From Setaria digitata (taxonomy: Eukaryota; Nematoda; Chromadorea; Rhabditida; Setariidae), in contig RCAB01000032.1 in the NCBI GenBank assembly GCA_003640385.1, positions 214,480-278,479 on the forward strand: 64,000 nt of DNA, read 5' to 3'. Of the stretch, positions 42,601 through 55,407 are shown one piece after another; position 1 is the stretch's first letter, and the number at the start of each line of letters is the position of its first letter. The position numbers and the translations under genes are program-made. Below the pieces are notes generated by a model. That model worked only from the letters and a program-made list of their open reading frames with translations, ran no database searches and was not told where the DNA came from.

Positions 42601-45600
42601 TGTACGTAGCCGAAAAGACGTAAAATATACGATGTAGTAAATGGCAAATTTCCACGCAAAGTAGACAAACTTGCTGTCAACAAGCGACGTATCTGAATCA
42701 AATATTTGTAATATTTCACAATTTTACAGTTCTTTTGTAAATGATTTTGACATGATTTCTGAAGCATTATCAATACTGAAACTAAAACAAACCTTGGCAG
42801 TTGGCACTGACATGAAAATGACTGAGCCTGAATGGTCAAAACCACGACGACCTGCACGACCGGACATTTGTCGGAATTGTAAAGGTGTCAGATTTGCGTC
42901 ATCAACTCCAAAGAGTACTGTTTTGCATGGCATATTAATACCCAGCGCTAGTGTTGAGGTTGAAAAAATGATCGCTAAATAACCAGACCTATAAAATGTA
43001 ATATAAATTCAGATTCTGAAAAGAATCTCACAGTTCTTATTCTCTTAAAAACCTTAACATAACGAAGTCTACTTAATGCAAGGGAAAAGTTGAATCGATC
43101 AAGCGCTCATTTAAAACCAAGCTTTTAGAACTAGGCACTTCTTTTATCAACGTCATCAATATAACCTAAATAAGATTTCGACAGCACCACGCTCTTTCGA
43201 ATTCAAACCAGGATGATGGAAGCCAATACCGCGCTCAAAAAGTTTAAACAATAATTTTGTTGTTTCTCGTCCAGATAACCGGTCCTTGGCCAACCTTGCA
43301 GTCACTTTTTGGTACAAATCTTCATCACGTTGCCGACCACGTAATTTAAACCTAAACAATCCAAACTTGAAACGACTTTTTCAAAAGTCTGAAATGCTAC
43401 TGAGATTTCTAATACTCGTGCTGTTAAAGGCCATCAATAATAAAAGCAGTATCTCGCTAATTTTAGCTTTAAATTATTCCACTAAATCAATTCGCTGATT
43501 GCATAATAATGTTCAGTGATAATGGATCTAGGACAGCTAAATTACCTACACTGCTGAACATTACTTTTCAAGACATATACAAACACCATTTATTTTCGTA
43601 AACAATTTTTAATTGGATATTTACCACAAAAGTAGATAAATCGCACAGAATCGCCTAAACTTCAAGCTGAAACAGAAAATGCTTGAGATTTACCTTTCCA
43701 AAACCATACTTAAGCGTAGTCTCATGGCTGCGAGCGGATCATAATCATCGTCTTGCATGTTACGTTCTTGTTCCTCTTCTTCAGCCCTTTCAAACTTATC
43801 TGTAGCTTTCGACTTTTTTTTCTCTTTTGTTGCCGCAGCATCGCGCTTTCGCTTCACCATTTTTGCTATTTTCTAAAATCCAAATTATTTTCAAACTGTT
43901 TTTATACCTGAGATTTCAAAGCCCAGTCATCGCATAAACAAAAATACGGAAAATTAAAAAGTAAAAAATAACTTCATATAAATACTACGCTGTAAATACA
44001 ATATCATAATACACTGCAAACAATAATGATCCATAATTCTTAAAATTCCACTTACTTCTTCATCTTTTATTTCATATTTTTTGTATTCCGGACTCGTTTC
44101 GAACTCTTTCTGCTGCATTTCGAGATAAGCAAATAGCTGCTGAGCCAGCCCCTCGCATACTCGCCGATCTTCATTAAAACAAATTGCCGGAAGTAATTCT
44201 TTATCACGCAACTCCAAAACTAGTGGAGCAATGTTTTTCATTGCCGCTGCTCGCTAAGAAAAAGAAAAAGTTTGAAATAGAAAAAAGCATGAAAACTAGT
44301 TTATCCCAATTTTTGTATAAAATTAAGGTGGGAAACATGCATAGGTTTCTCCAACCACTTCTATAAGAATATGTCATATCCAGATTCATCATAAACATCT
44401 CAAAGAGACAAACAAATTAGACATCGAAAAAATCTAACAAATTCAATTCTGTTACAGAATTTATAAAATTTCCAATCCAAACCTGATCAAATGGTCTACT
44501 CCTGAAATCTAATTCATTTTCCACATTTTTGCCAATTTGCTGCAAAACCCTATTTGCTTTTTCTGGATTCAGCTGAAGCCATTCCAAAAAACGGTTTTTC
44601 AGAGCAACCTCCAAACGTCTGATATCTTTACGTGTAAGCCAAACCTTTTCGCCAGGCTTGTAATTGAAAAATGAACATGGTTCAAATTCTTTCCTGTAAA
44701 ATCAAACATACAAACAGGTTCTCCTACACAAAATTTGAGTTTGCAGCGGTTTAATTAGTTATAGATCTTAATCAAAAAAAAAAAAAGAGATTCATTAATC
44801 ATTAGGAGAAAACCTTTATTCTTAATGCAAAAAAAGGAATTTTGAAAAAAAAAATCCGAAGAAAGCTTACTTAACTACTGAATCCACTTCAGCAAGCGCA
44901 TTATACAAGTTAAGAATTTGTTTCGCAGTTAGCTGCTGATCATCAGGTATGCCAAACATTGACAATTTCACTGGTTTATATATTCCATAGGGCATAAAGT
45001 GCTCAAGCAAAGAGTTCCCATCATCACTCGTTGTACCAACCCGACATACGGCAAGTTCTAGTTCCGAGTATCTTTCACCATATGTTATTAGTTCAACCTG
45101 GAATTACCATAAGAGATATAAAGTATTAATACAGAAGTACACAAACATTTGAATGCAGAGAATATCGAACAAAATTACTAATCTTATAAAATGCAGCGAT
45201 CCAAATTTAACGTCTGAAACAATTGGAGAGAGAAGTGTCAAAAAGAAATTTTTATCAACTGTATTACTTTTTATATAGTACTGAAGGAAAATTTTTCTAC
45301 AAAAAAGCAAACCTCTCTTAAAGGTGTTCCTCGTATATTCTTACTTTTTTCAGCGGACTGCAACCACTGATGAAGAACTTTTGCATTACCAATGGTGGCT
45401 GAGAGGGCAAGAAAAGGGCATCTAATAAGAAGTAAGAGATGTTCCCAGATATGAGCGTCAAGCGAGGCACTGATGCAATGAACCTGAAAATGATCTCTTC
45501 CTGTATTCTGTCAATTGTTCTCACCGTCATTCTGTACAAAAAGTTGAATAATTTAATGAATGAGAAAGGAAAGAGGGAAATTATTTACTTCATCAAGTAT

Positions 45601-48600
45601 AACGTATCTGATTTTTTCGATCACTGCCTGCACAACGGGATTCGTTGATAAAAGCAAACTTTCTAGACACTCTGGGATGGTTATGAGAACCTGAAACTGA
45701 TTAAATTATTCGCGATATAAGTCAGCCATCCACTTCGTACTTCGTAACAACAGCAGCAATTAAATAAAAGTGAAGAGACCGTGTCCACTTTATCTCTAGT
45801 TTGTGATATGTCAAAACCTGCGAGAACAACATGTAAGATGATTACCAGTAGTTTGCTTCTATGCTTATTCAAAATATCGGAAGCATAATTATTACCTGAC
45901 AATTCATTGGATTCTCGGAGCGGTCTAACAGAAGCGTCCCAAACAGCGATTTTCCACCACTTAAATTTTTGTTCCGAAAACGAGCGTACACTGAGCCACA
46001 AACCTAAAGGTAGAAGTATAACACAGGCTCAGCGGGAAACAAGACTGGTGATTTGTAAATTGTCCGTGAACACTTAAGAACAGGAAAAAAACTGCATATG
46101 TAAAAAGATGACCGTAACATGTAACATAACACTGAGTAAATGTAAGAAATAATTCGACTAAATTTAACAATAAATACCTGATTAAGAAGAGCTTTGGAAG
46201 GCGAAACATAAACAACCATATCACTATCACTTTGCCGCAACACCCGTTCTATACAGTAATATGATACAAAAGTTTTACCAGCAGACGTTGGAGCAATTAT
46301 GACAGCTGAGTGATCTGAAATGAATTTGTAAAAGAAATTTCATTTGACCCTGAATATATTCTTGGTTTCTTAATTTTACGTTACAAATTACACTATAGCA
46401 CAGTTTTATCGCTGTAGCAGGTCTTTTTTTTTTAATAAAATTGCTGGTCTCTTCGGATGATATAGATTTCCAGAGTTAAAATTTCTACTATATTTGGCGA
46501 TTAAATACTTACTTTTATCCACAGCATCTAACATTTGCCTTTGCCAAGCATCTGGATGGAAACCAGTCACTCGATCGTCTTTTTGAGGATCTGACTGAAT
46601 GTCGATAATTTCACCCCCATAAGCTAACTGGTAGTATACCATATTCATGTTCAGTGTCAACTTGCCTTCAGAAAAAGCACTCGGCTTTTTACCTTTTTCA
46701 AAACCCAGAGAAACCCATAAATCGGTTACCTAAAAATAATTTACCATCCGAAGGAAATTATCAACCTACAACCAAAGATCTGCTTGACATAGCACCTTTT
46801 GCAAATTTATCACAAAAATTATAAAGATTCAGCACCCTAGTGTAATGGGGGAAGAGAACAACGGTTAGTTTTAAACGGAAGAAAAAATTCTAAATTTTAA
46901 ACTAATCGAAAATTAATGAACAGTATGTTTTGTCCTTTTCGGGTACTTGCAAGAGAAACAAACGAGTTGTTTATTGAACAATGCAGAAACTCAACAAAAA
47001 TATTGTATGTATTGACCTAAAAGAAGAACAAGTAGATAAAAATTTTACTTTATTATAATTGAAGATAAATTGAGTGAGTGAAACATACATATTCCTTCTG
47101 CTTATCATCCAAATGTTGCCAGTACACTGTAAACAGATCCTTCAATTTACTGATTATAGGAACAGCTCGAATCCTTCTCTTTTCTACAAAATCTCGTCCT
47201 TCTAGAGAAGTGAAATCATTCGACATTCGCAGCACTTGCTGATAAGTACACATAGCTCTCGATGAGTCTAGCTCTAGCTTGCTAATCAAATTTTCCAAAA
47301 TAAACATTGCCTGAAAACAAACTTTCTTGTGAATTAAACCGAAACTATCAGAATAAAATTGAAATAAACCACAAGTTCTTATGTTATTGTTTACATCACA
47401 TCCAAAAACAACTAAAAAGGATTAGGTATGAAGAAGCATCTTTTAAATTTTTTTCAAAATACATTTCCTTTGCTTTAATTAACTTCCTCTCTCCTCTTTT
47501 TATTTCTTTCTTATCCATGGCAATTTTCCACAGCTGTTATCCTTATTACAACCTACATTTTTTCCTTGTTGTACTGCAAATCGGACCATTTGCTTTTCAT
47601 CTTCTGCAAGCTTTTCATTTTTTTTATTTCGATTAGCTTCCAGAATCAGTTCTTTTTTAGATTTACCAGTTCCTTTGCCTTTTGGTCCTGGAAAAGTCCT
47701 CAAAAAATTGACAGTATTCAAAACCGAGCTCATCACTGCTGATGACTTTTTTTAAATAGAACTTGCATCACTTCTCTTTTTTTGATATTTGTATCAAATC
47801 TATTCGAACAGTGTTAAAAAAAAAAAAAAAAAAGAAAAAAAAACTGAAATCTGAACTTTCGATATAAATGCGTACCTGTAACCCTTTGACAAAAAGAGGA
47901 AGTGTAGCTATCACATTTACTTAAGATTTTTAATACACAAAGAACATTTACGGAATAATCAAGCTTTGTGATTAGAATTTTCTATTTTTTTGAGTCATTG
48001 GACATATTTCAATAAAAGAATTAGTTAAACAACATGCAATAACAAAATTTATGACAAGAAAGGAATGAATACTTTCCCTTACGTCAGAGGTTAACCAATT
48101 CTGTTCTTGAAAATTATGATTGCATGATAATGGAATTTGAGAAGCTAAAAAAATGTTCTCCTACCATTTCCTTTGGCCTTTTGTGGCCAATGCTGTTTTT
48201 CCTTTTTTTTGTCGATTTGTTCTTCAACTTTAGAAATAAATCCACGTGGCGTACGTGAGAAATCAACCAATAAGCTAGTCCCTCGTCCTTCGAGTGATTC
48301 CGCGAAGAATTCATACCTGAAAATATGTTTGAGACCGAACTCCTACTAAATCTAATAAAAAAAAAAAATTGAATTCCCAGTCAAAATCAAGTGACAAAAG
48401 AGCAAAAAAGAGAAGTTTTCACCATTTGCTAAGTTTTTGTCTGTTTTTGTTTAATCGTTTCATCTGGTAGGCATTATCAGCTCGCTCTTCCGGTTTCATA
48501 TAAGATTCTTCGATGGCATCGAGACGCCACTTCACACGCAGCCAAAATTCTTTAAAAACAGATGGTTCCTACAATAAAGGAACAAATATTATCAAGTTTT

Positions 48601-51600
48601 AATCCTTTCAAATATTTGATATTTTTAATAATATAATTTCGATATTCAACATTTAAACCTTTTAATATTATGATCTTAATGTCGAATATTTTAATACTTC
48701 AAAAGCAATAAGAATTAAGCACATAAAATTCTTATGGAATTTAAAACTATGCTACTAAAACTTGCAGATGCAAAAATGAGAAATCAGCAGACAGACATCT
48801 CTGAACAAGAAGAAATTTGGCGGTACATAAAAATTATTTTTACCGTTTCCGTGCAGTAATTGTGAAGTGCACTGAGCATTTCGGGGGCATAAATATTCAG
48901 CAACACAGAATTCACAGGAAGAAGGGCAGGCTTTTTAAGGTCTAATTCCTTCACAGCAGCATCGAACAATGCATCGTCTACGTCAACTTCAAGAGATAGT
49001 TCCAAACATGCCGTTTTATGGAGAGGAGCTAATTCTTGCTGAATACGATAAGGAAGAATCTGTAAAAAATATGCAAATAAAAAAATCAGAAATTTCAATT
49101 TTTCTTGTTGAAAATTTCACAAAGTACCAAATTTTATTAAAAAGCTATTTCTACTTAAACAAACAGCAAATAAAATAAATAATTCACTGGTGGAAGTTGT
49201 CACTTTTAATAGTCTGTTTTACAAGACAGTTTTTATTTGGATAACTTGGAAATGGAAAGCTAAAATTACCTTTTCACCTGAATTTATAGCGTCATATATT
49301 CCGGTTATCAAAGGACCATCCCAAAGGTCGATCAGTGAGAAGGACAGTGAATGCTGCTGTAAACCAATATAATAAATTTTTGCGGATACAAGATTACGAA
49401 ACTTATGAAAGTAAGCATACTATTAAACATTGCTTTGTAAGTTTTTATGCGCTAACAGCTGGCTTAGTCAAACTACCAGTTGCTTCAAATTTCTATCCGC
49501 GTAACATTAAGTCATTACTTTATTTTATGAGATAACATACAAAGAAAAAAAATACATGCAAATCCAGTAGGCAGCAATCCTACCTTAAAATCAATAACAT
49601 CCAGCAGTGAAGCACATGAATTAAGCAGAGTTCTTCGGAACTTGATAAAATCAATGCCTCTTCTGGAAATTTTATTTTCTGCAATGTAGCGACGCTCTGT
49701 TCCACGACGCTCGCAAATTAATGAAGAAATAAGTACAGCAGATGCTAATGCATCAGATTCCTTCGGCAACCCACCACTGTAACAAATAATCTAATTTTTA
49801 TTGTTAGTGTTAACTTCCGACATTATTTTATGAATAGCATAAATGTAGTTCAGAAAAAGATTCCGGTAAAAATTCATGGATCTTGATTTTCTTTTTTGAG
49901 ACAACTCAAAAAATAATATAAAGAGAAAAATGAAGTAAAAAGTGGTAATAACCTTTTCTTACAGTCTCCAATGATCTGAGCCCACAAATGTGCTACACTT
50001 TTGCAACTCGAAAGGTTAACATTTCGACAAACTTCTGAAAGTATAATAAATTTTGTAAAAAGGATGATTCATAAGGATCCACACATGAAGTTGAATAATC
50101 TTCCGCACTGCACATCAAACTTATTGCTTCATTTAGTTGAAAGGAAAGAATGGAAAACTGAAATTCTCAAGGAGAAAACTATACTCGTAAAATGCAATCC
50201 TGGGAAAACTATATGAAGCACTATAACCATCTACTATTCATATTTTATGCTAACCGATTCTCTCTTCACTCCATAATTGGTTTAAATAATCTGTCCATCC
50301 CTTGAAATCCACTATATGAGGCTCCACACGATGACTGTAAACCGAGCATAGATTCACAACAAGGCCACTAAAATATACTACAGGCACGGCTGATGCAAGT
50401 GCCTGAAGAGCAATTGAAGCAAGCAATTGCTTGAAACCTAGTCCAGTATCTGCTACCACATTTTTTGACACATCATCGACGCCAATCATCTAGAAAAGGT
50501 AAGTAAGCTGGATGTCTTTAAACACTTTTATTGAAAGGAAAGTACCGAAAATATTTAAGGATGATAATTTTAGACTTTTAGTTACAAGAGAAAAAGATGG
50601 ACACGTTCCAATGAACTCCGATCATTAACTGCTCCATATAACTAAAGTGTTAGAAATCAAACTGCTTCAGTCAATATTCTCCGTCAATTCACGGCAGTAT
50701 TGCCACAGTCACATTTGTAATCGAGTTTTTGTCATAGTTCATGAAAAAGAGAAAAAAACGCTGCTGCGTACCAGAAATGAAGGTGTCAATTCATGCATAT
50801 ATTTTAACCAAAGTGAATCACTAGGGTTGGTAAAATGCTCGATATCTGATGCCCACTGACACTGGAGCAAGTAAGCTGCCACAAAACTGTGCAAAAAGTT
50901 CAGCACAGTATCTTTAGCATAGACAACGGACAAATCCGTGAACCAAATTAACTTGAACTTGCCGCCAAGATTGGAGAGCTGCTTCAGCAAGACCTCAATC
51001 TGAAAGATTTATATACATGAGCTAACAGATTTCAGCTGCTGCACTTATCCCACAGTCACACAGCACCAGGGGAATGCGGGAAGATACCATGAAAATTCAT
51101 TTGATTTAACAATATAACAAAATTTCAAGCACCAACAATTTTATATTACAAGACGATGTGTACCATGCAACTTGTTAAATGTTTACCTGTTTCGCAATAA
51201 CAATAGTCTGTCCACCTAGCGTCCAGTTCAAATAATTGTGTGATGTGAGTTCGATTAATAATCCATCTAGTGATATTAGAAATATTTCCACGTCAGCAAA
51301 TTCGGAGATTATATTGTCATATTTCGAATTGAAACGATTTAAGGTCTATAAAGCAACTATCATTCTTGGTTAGATTTATACATAGAATGAATTCCCGAAG
51401 TTAAAGATTATTAAACGGCTGAATTTTTAACTCCACTTACTTCGACCACGTCTACATCATCTACAGTGAAGTCGTTAACAATGACAATGTCACCAGCTTC
51501 TTCCTCCTCACTATCCGAATCGACATCGTTTTTGCTTGAAATTGAGGTAGATTCTGCATCCTCAATCTATTATAATCAAAGAATATTAATTTAACTAGAA

Positions 51601-51840
51601 ATGAACAACACTGTTATGAGATGATTTTCATCAATAATTGAACTGAATCATTCAGAAATAAGGAAAAATACAAATTATAATCACAATCAAAAACAAAAAA
51701 CATACATCGCTATTATTATTATCTTCTTCAAAAAGAATGCTCTGTTCCTCAAGACTGCTTGCTACTTTTGATGCAGTCGTTTTTTTGACTGGAACAGCAC
51801 CTGCTTTAACCAATTTATCCAAATTGTCCCAATCGGACAT
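39653..51840 (-). CDS. DDX60: DDX60-like Ski2-family DExH-box RNA helicase
   Basis: I traced 34 exons with matching phases from ATG 51840 to stop 39653-39655, giving 1783 aa; human DDX60 is similar in size. Exons (51840-51706, 51566-51441, 51345-51187, 50999-50772, 50489-50255 ... 40594-40445, 40133-40020, 39944-39882, 39814-39653). The N-terminus is acidic (SEEEEAGD), followed by the DDX60 N-terminal domain. Core motifs: Walker A APTSAGKT (about residue 784), VYVSPSK, DEVH at 891-894 (split by an intron after DE), LSAT at 919-922, [42 protein letters not shown] and [10 protein letters not shown] at 1323-1332. A Lys/Glu-rich insert ([18 protein letters not shown]...) lies between the two RecA lobes. 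The C-terminus is the helical DDX60 tail. In mammals DDX60 acts in antiviral RNA sensing and decay; in nematodes the role is unproven. It is divergent from BUD23. Confidence 0.93.
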
Positions 51841-52992
51841 CGCCTCCACAACAGAAAATGCTTCCTTACTTTTTGCTTATCGAATGATTGCTGTTAGCTT
51901 CTATCAACATGCAACCCATGCACACGGGAAAGTGGAATGATAACAGTGAGTGACTCTACAATTTTTCAAAACAAATAAAATAAAAGTTATTTCTACTTCA
52001 GCCACCTTAACCACCGATGAGTCGAGGCTGGAGGAACTCCTGGCCAATCGCTTTAATTTAAGTTAAATAAGGAAAGACAGAGTCAACAAAGCCAAGACAC
52101 TATTCAACTATATCAGGATTCCTAAATATTACTTCTAATGGAGAACTCCTAAAATTCCAATCTAAAAATCACATCAAATTTTAGGAAATTGTTGGTAGGC
52201 CGAATGAGTCAAGGAAAAAGGATAGGAAAATTAATATAAGGATAGATTCTAATTCAAAGAATATTCTAAGTGATAATAGTGTATAGGTCTGCATATGGTT
52301 ATGACATATATTGTAAAATTTTTCCTATGACATTCACTGTCACAAATATTGGCAGAAACCAACCATGCTAACTTATAAACTCCCACCAAATAAGTCTATC
52401 CCTTTTTTAGGACAACATGTCGACGCATATCGACATTCTGGTCCGATTCTGCTCTTCATACCACAATTTTTGAATTTTGTGAAATGCAACTTCCCGGAAG
52501 GCATGCAATAGTTTTGCTTCGTCTCATAATTGAATAATTAAAGAAAAATGCGATGTGTCTGGAAGGCTAGGAGGTATGCGATACCGTTATGGAGGGGTGA
52601 TATCTATTCTCTCTAAAAGACCTGAAAGACTTCACTTACGTGACAGAAGCAGCCATCAACCCAACTACAAAGCCACTTGCAGAACTTCAACCAGATTACA
52701 TAACTGTGCGGTAACCCTGGCTGGCTCGTTAAAAAGTGATACAGGTTATGCAACTGATTGGGGCCAGTATGCCGTATCCTTGTAATTATGTTTAAATTTT
52801 TCTCTCTGTATTCATTTCTTGCTTGCTTGGAATAATAATATTATATTACTTTATGGTCTCGCTAAGGTCTTCAGGTTTTTGACACTCACTCGCATGCATC
52901 TTTTATTTCGTGCTTGTTATTCGTTGGTAAATTGAACGGACAAGTCAAGAAAGCGACTATCTGAATTTGTGAAAAGAAATATACGCTGCAAT
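51841..52992. other. Divergent spacer between DDX60-like gene and BUD23
   Basis: Should contain both promoters. A GC-richer patch at 52555-52785 has overlapping plus-strand frames, one (about 52607-52711) reading LKDFTYVTEAAINPTTKPLA then ELQPDYITVR and stop, which is protein-like but has no identified partner exon or family. A TTTTTTTAG at about 52403-52411 is a possible trans- or cis-splice acceptor. Confidence 0.45.
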
Positions 52993-55228
52993 ATGTCTCG
53001 CCCGGAATGTACTGGTCCACCGGAATTGGTTTGTTGGCTAAAATTTTGATTGAGTAGCTGGTGAGATAAACATGTTTGCCAGATTCCAAACAGTCGACTT
53101 GCTAGGATATATTGGATAAAAGAAATATACGCTTTTCCGCGAAAGATTCGTTGGATTCGCTTCATGGATAGATTTGTTCAGCTGGAATTGGAAAGAAATT
53201 AGAAATAAAGTCTTTACAGAGTTTTTTTTTCAAGGATTTCAGAATTCATAGAGACTTTTCGATAAAATTAATTCATTATAATAAGTTAAAGCAGAAAAAC
53301 ATATATGTTCATACTTATTTTTCAGTATTACGACAATGTTCAAGCTTCAAAGTATTCACAGAAGTGAGTTTTTTCGTTCTTCGGCTGAAACTTTTATACA
53401 TATTGCTTTAGCTATTTCTAAATATAACACTTTAGGCTTTAAGACTCATTTTTCTCATCTACATGTTCTGTTCTTTCATTTGGTGCAGTTATCTTCCTAG
53501 CATCTGCAGCTTTCAGCTCACATATTATCGAAGTCCAAACGCGTATGACAGAACGAGCCATCGAATTGCTTGCACTTCCAGATGATAATGTTTCGAAGTT
53601 ACTACTAGATATTGGATGTGGTTCGGGATTAAGCGGCGAGGTTATCACAGAATTGGGTCATAATTGGATTGGAGTAGATATCAGTGAAGCCATGTTAAGT
53701 GAGTTCTGGATTATTTAGTAAAGAGAAATAAACTCGAATTCTTAAAAATTGAAATTAGGAAACGAACATTAGGATTTTGTTCTGCTGAGTTGTGTCATCA
53801 TTCGATTTTCTTTATATTACTCTATTTTCTTATTCATTAAAAAGAAAAAGCTTTCAGTGGGAGACTGATCTCATTAAGTAATTCAGTTTAATGCTGCGGT
53901 GAATAATCATTTATGATTATATTTGTTTTTTTTTTTTACTTCTATTATTATAAACTGCAACTTCCATATTAATTCAGAAGTTGCCATAGAAGATCGAGAG
54001 ATCGATGGTGATGTTATATTGAATGATATGGGCGATGGCTTACCTTTCCGACCGGGTATATTTGATGGTGCAATAAGGTAGGTTATGCTGAGACATTTCA
54101 ATTCCACCTTAAAAGTAGGTTATGCTGAGACATTTCAATTTCACTTTAAAATATCCAAATAAAAAGATTTTTTAAAGTGAAATTTATCAATTGAATCTAA
54201 AGATTCAATCAAATACATGAGCGAATTTTTAGTTAACTTTTCCAGTATATCTGCTATTCAATGGCTTTGTCATGCAAATACCCGAGATCAATACCCACAG
54301 AAACGACTACTTCAGTTCTTCCAATCGTTATATGCTTGCATGGTAAAGCATTACTGGGACTGATTCCTTTCCATCCATATTTCTTATGCTTGTAACTTTA
54401 TAAGTCGAGAATACATGTGAAACTGTTCTTTCTATTCATACACTTTGATCTGTAAATTTTAACTACTCAAACGAGTAAGGTAAATAGAGGGCATTTTAGA
54501 ATCGTGGTGCACGTGCTGTATTCCAGTTCTATCCAGAAACTGTTAGCCAATCTGAGCTGATAACAGCACAAGCAACGAAAGCGGGCTTTACTGGTGGTCT
54601 TGTCATTGATTTTCCTAACAGCACGAAAGCTAAAAAGTACCTTTATATTGAAATTTCTTTATTTTTATCCGCTTAACTCGAATTCAAAAAATTTTCCAAT
54701 AAATTGATTTTATCAAAAAGTAGAGTTTAAAGTACTTGTATGAAATCCTAACATTTATTCATTCTTTAGAGAATTTTCATATATCAGTAATTTTTTTAGG
54801 GTTTATCTAGTATTGATGGTTGGTGGTATACAGCAACTGCCAAAAGCATTAATGGAAGAAGAGAGAGCAGATCATGTCTCAAGTATAGATAGGCGGTAAT
54901 TTGGTTGTTTTAAAACTTGAAATGTATGTTTTGGAGATTGACACAGAATAATATTTCGTCTTTTTAAGATCAATAAAAAGTGACAAACGCGATAAGAGAA
55001 AATTACTGAAACGTTCGCGGAGATGGATAGAGGCTAAAAAAGATCGTGCCCGAAAACATGGAAAGTATGCTCCTTATTCGTTAAATTTTTATGATGAATC
55101 AACTCCGTACTCTTCCCAAATCATCGAGAATGATTTGTATTTAGAAGCGATATTAACAACTTGATTATTTCAGAGACGTTTGTGTGTCTTCGAAATATAC
55201 AGGTCGAAAGAGAAAACGGTTCATTTAA
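52993..55228 (+). CDS. BUD23: BUD23 (WBSCR22) 18S rRNA guanosine-N7 methyltransferase
   Basis: Nine exons: 52993-53028, 53326-53363, 53517-53698, 53978-54077, 54246-54342, 54500-54636, 54800-54895, 54969-55064, 55174-55228; phases join to 278 aa (human 281). BUD23 with TRMT112 makes m7G in 18S rRNA during small-subunit maturation in the nucleus. The N-terminus [15 protein letters not shown] matches the family. SAM-binding motif I is [14 protein letters not shown], followed by [26 protein letters not shown] and [11 protein letters not shown]. The domain then has [10 protein letters not shown] and [16 protein letters not shown]. The basic C-terminus ([22 protein letters not shown] and the last residues [10 protein letters not shown]) is the conserved nuclear/RNA-binding tail. 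Exon 4 is followed by a duplicated donor site (see repeat at 54078). Its 3' end runs toward the convergent channel gene 180 bases away. Confidence 0.97.
54078..54151 (+). repeat. Tandem 37-bp duplication containing the 5' splice site of BUD23 intron 4
   Basis: Units 54078-54114 and 54115-54151 are 37 bases each with two mismatches. Both begin GTAGGTTATGCTGAG, so the donor GTAGGT is duplicated. Use of the upstream donor keeps frame; use of the downstream donor would add 37 bases and shift the frame. Confidence 0.92.
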
Positions 55229-55407
55229 ATAGCAGATCGGTTTATCTTTGTTATTGCTTGTTATTACCACTAATTTTGCTCCATAGTAAAGTTATTGCAA
55301 ATCTTTTTGAATACATTGTCTATAAGGTCCTTTGTATATCATAACTATGAATCAAGAAAGAGAAACTTTTCAAAAGTTAATTATCAGTTCTTAATCTTCA
55401 TTTTTGG

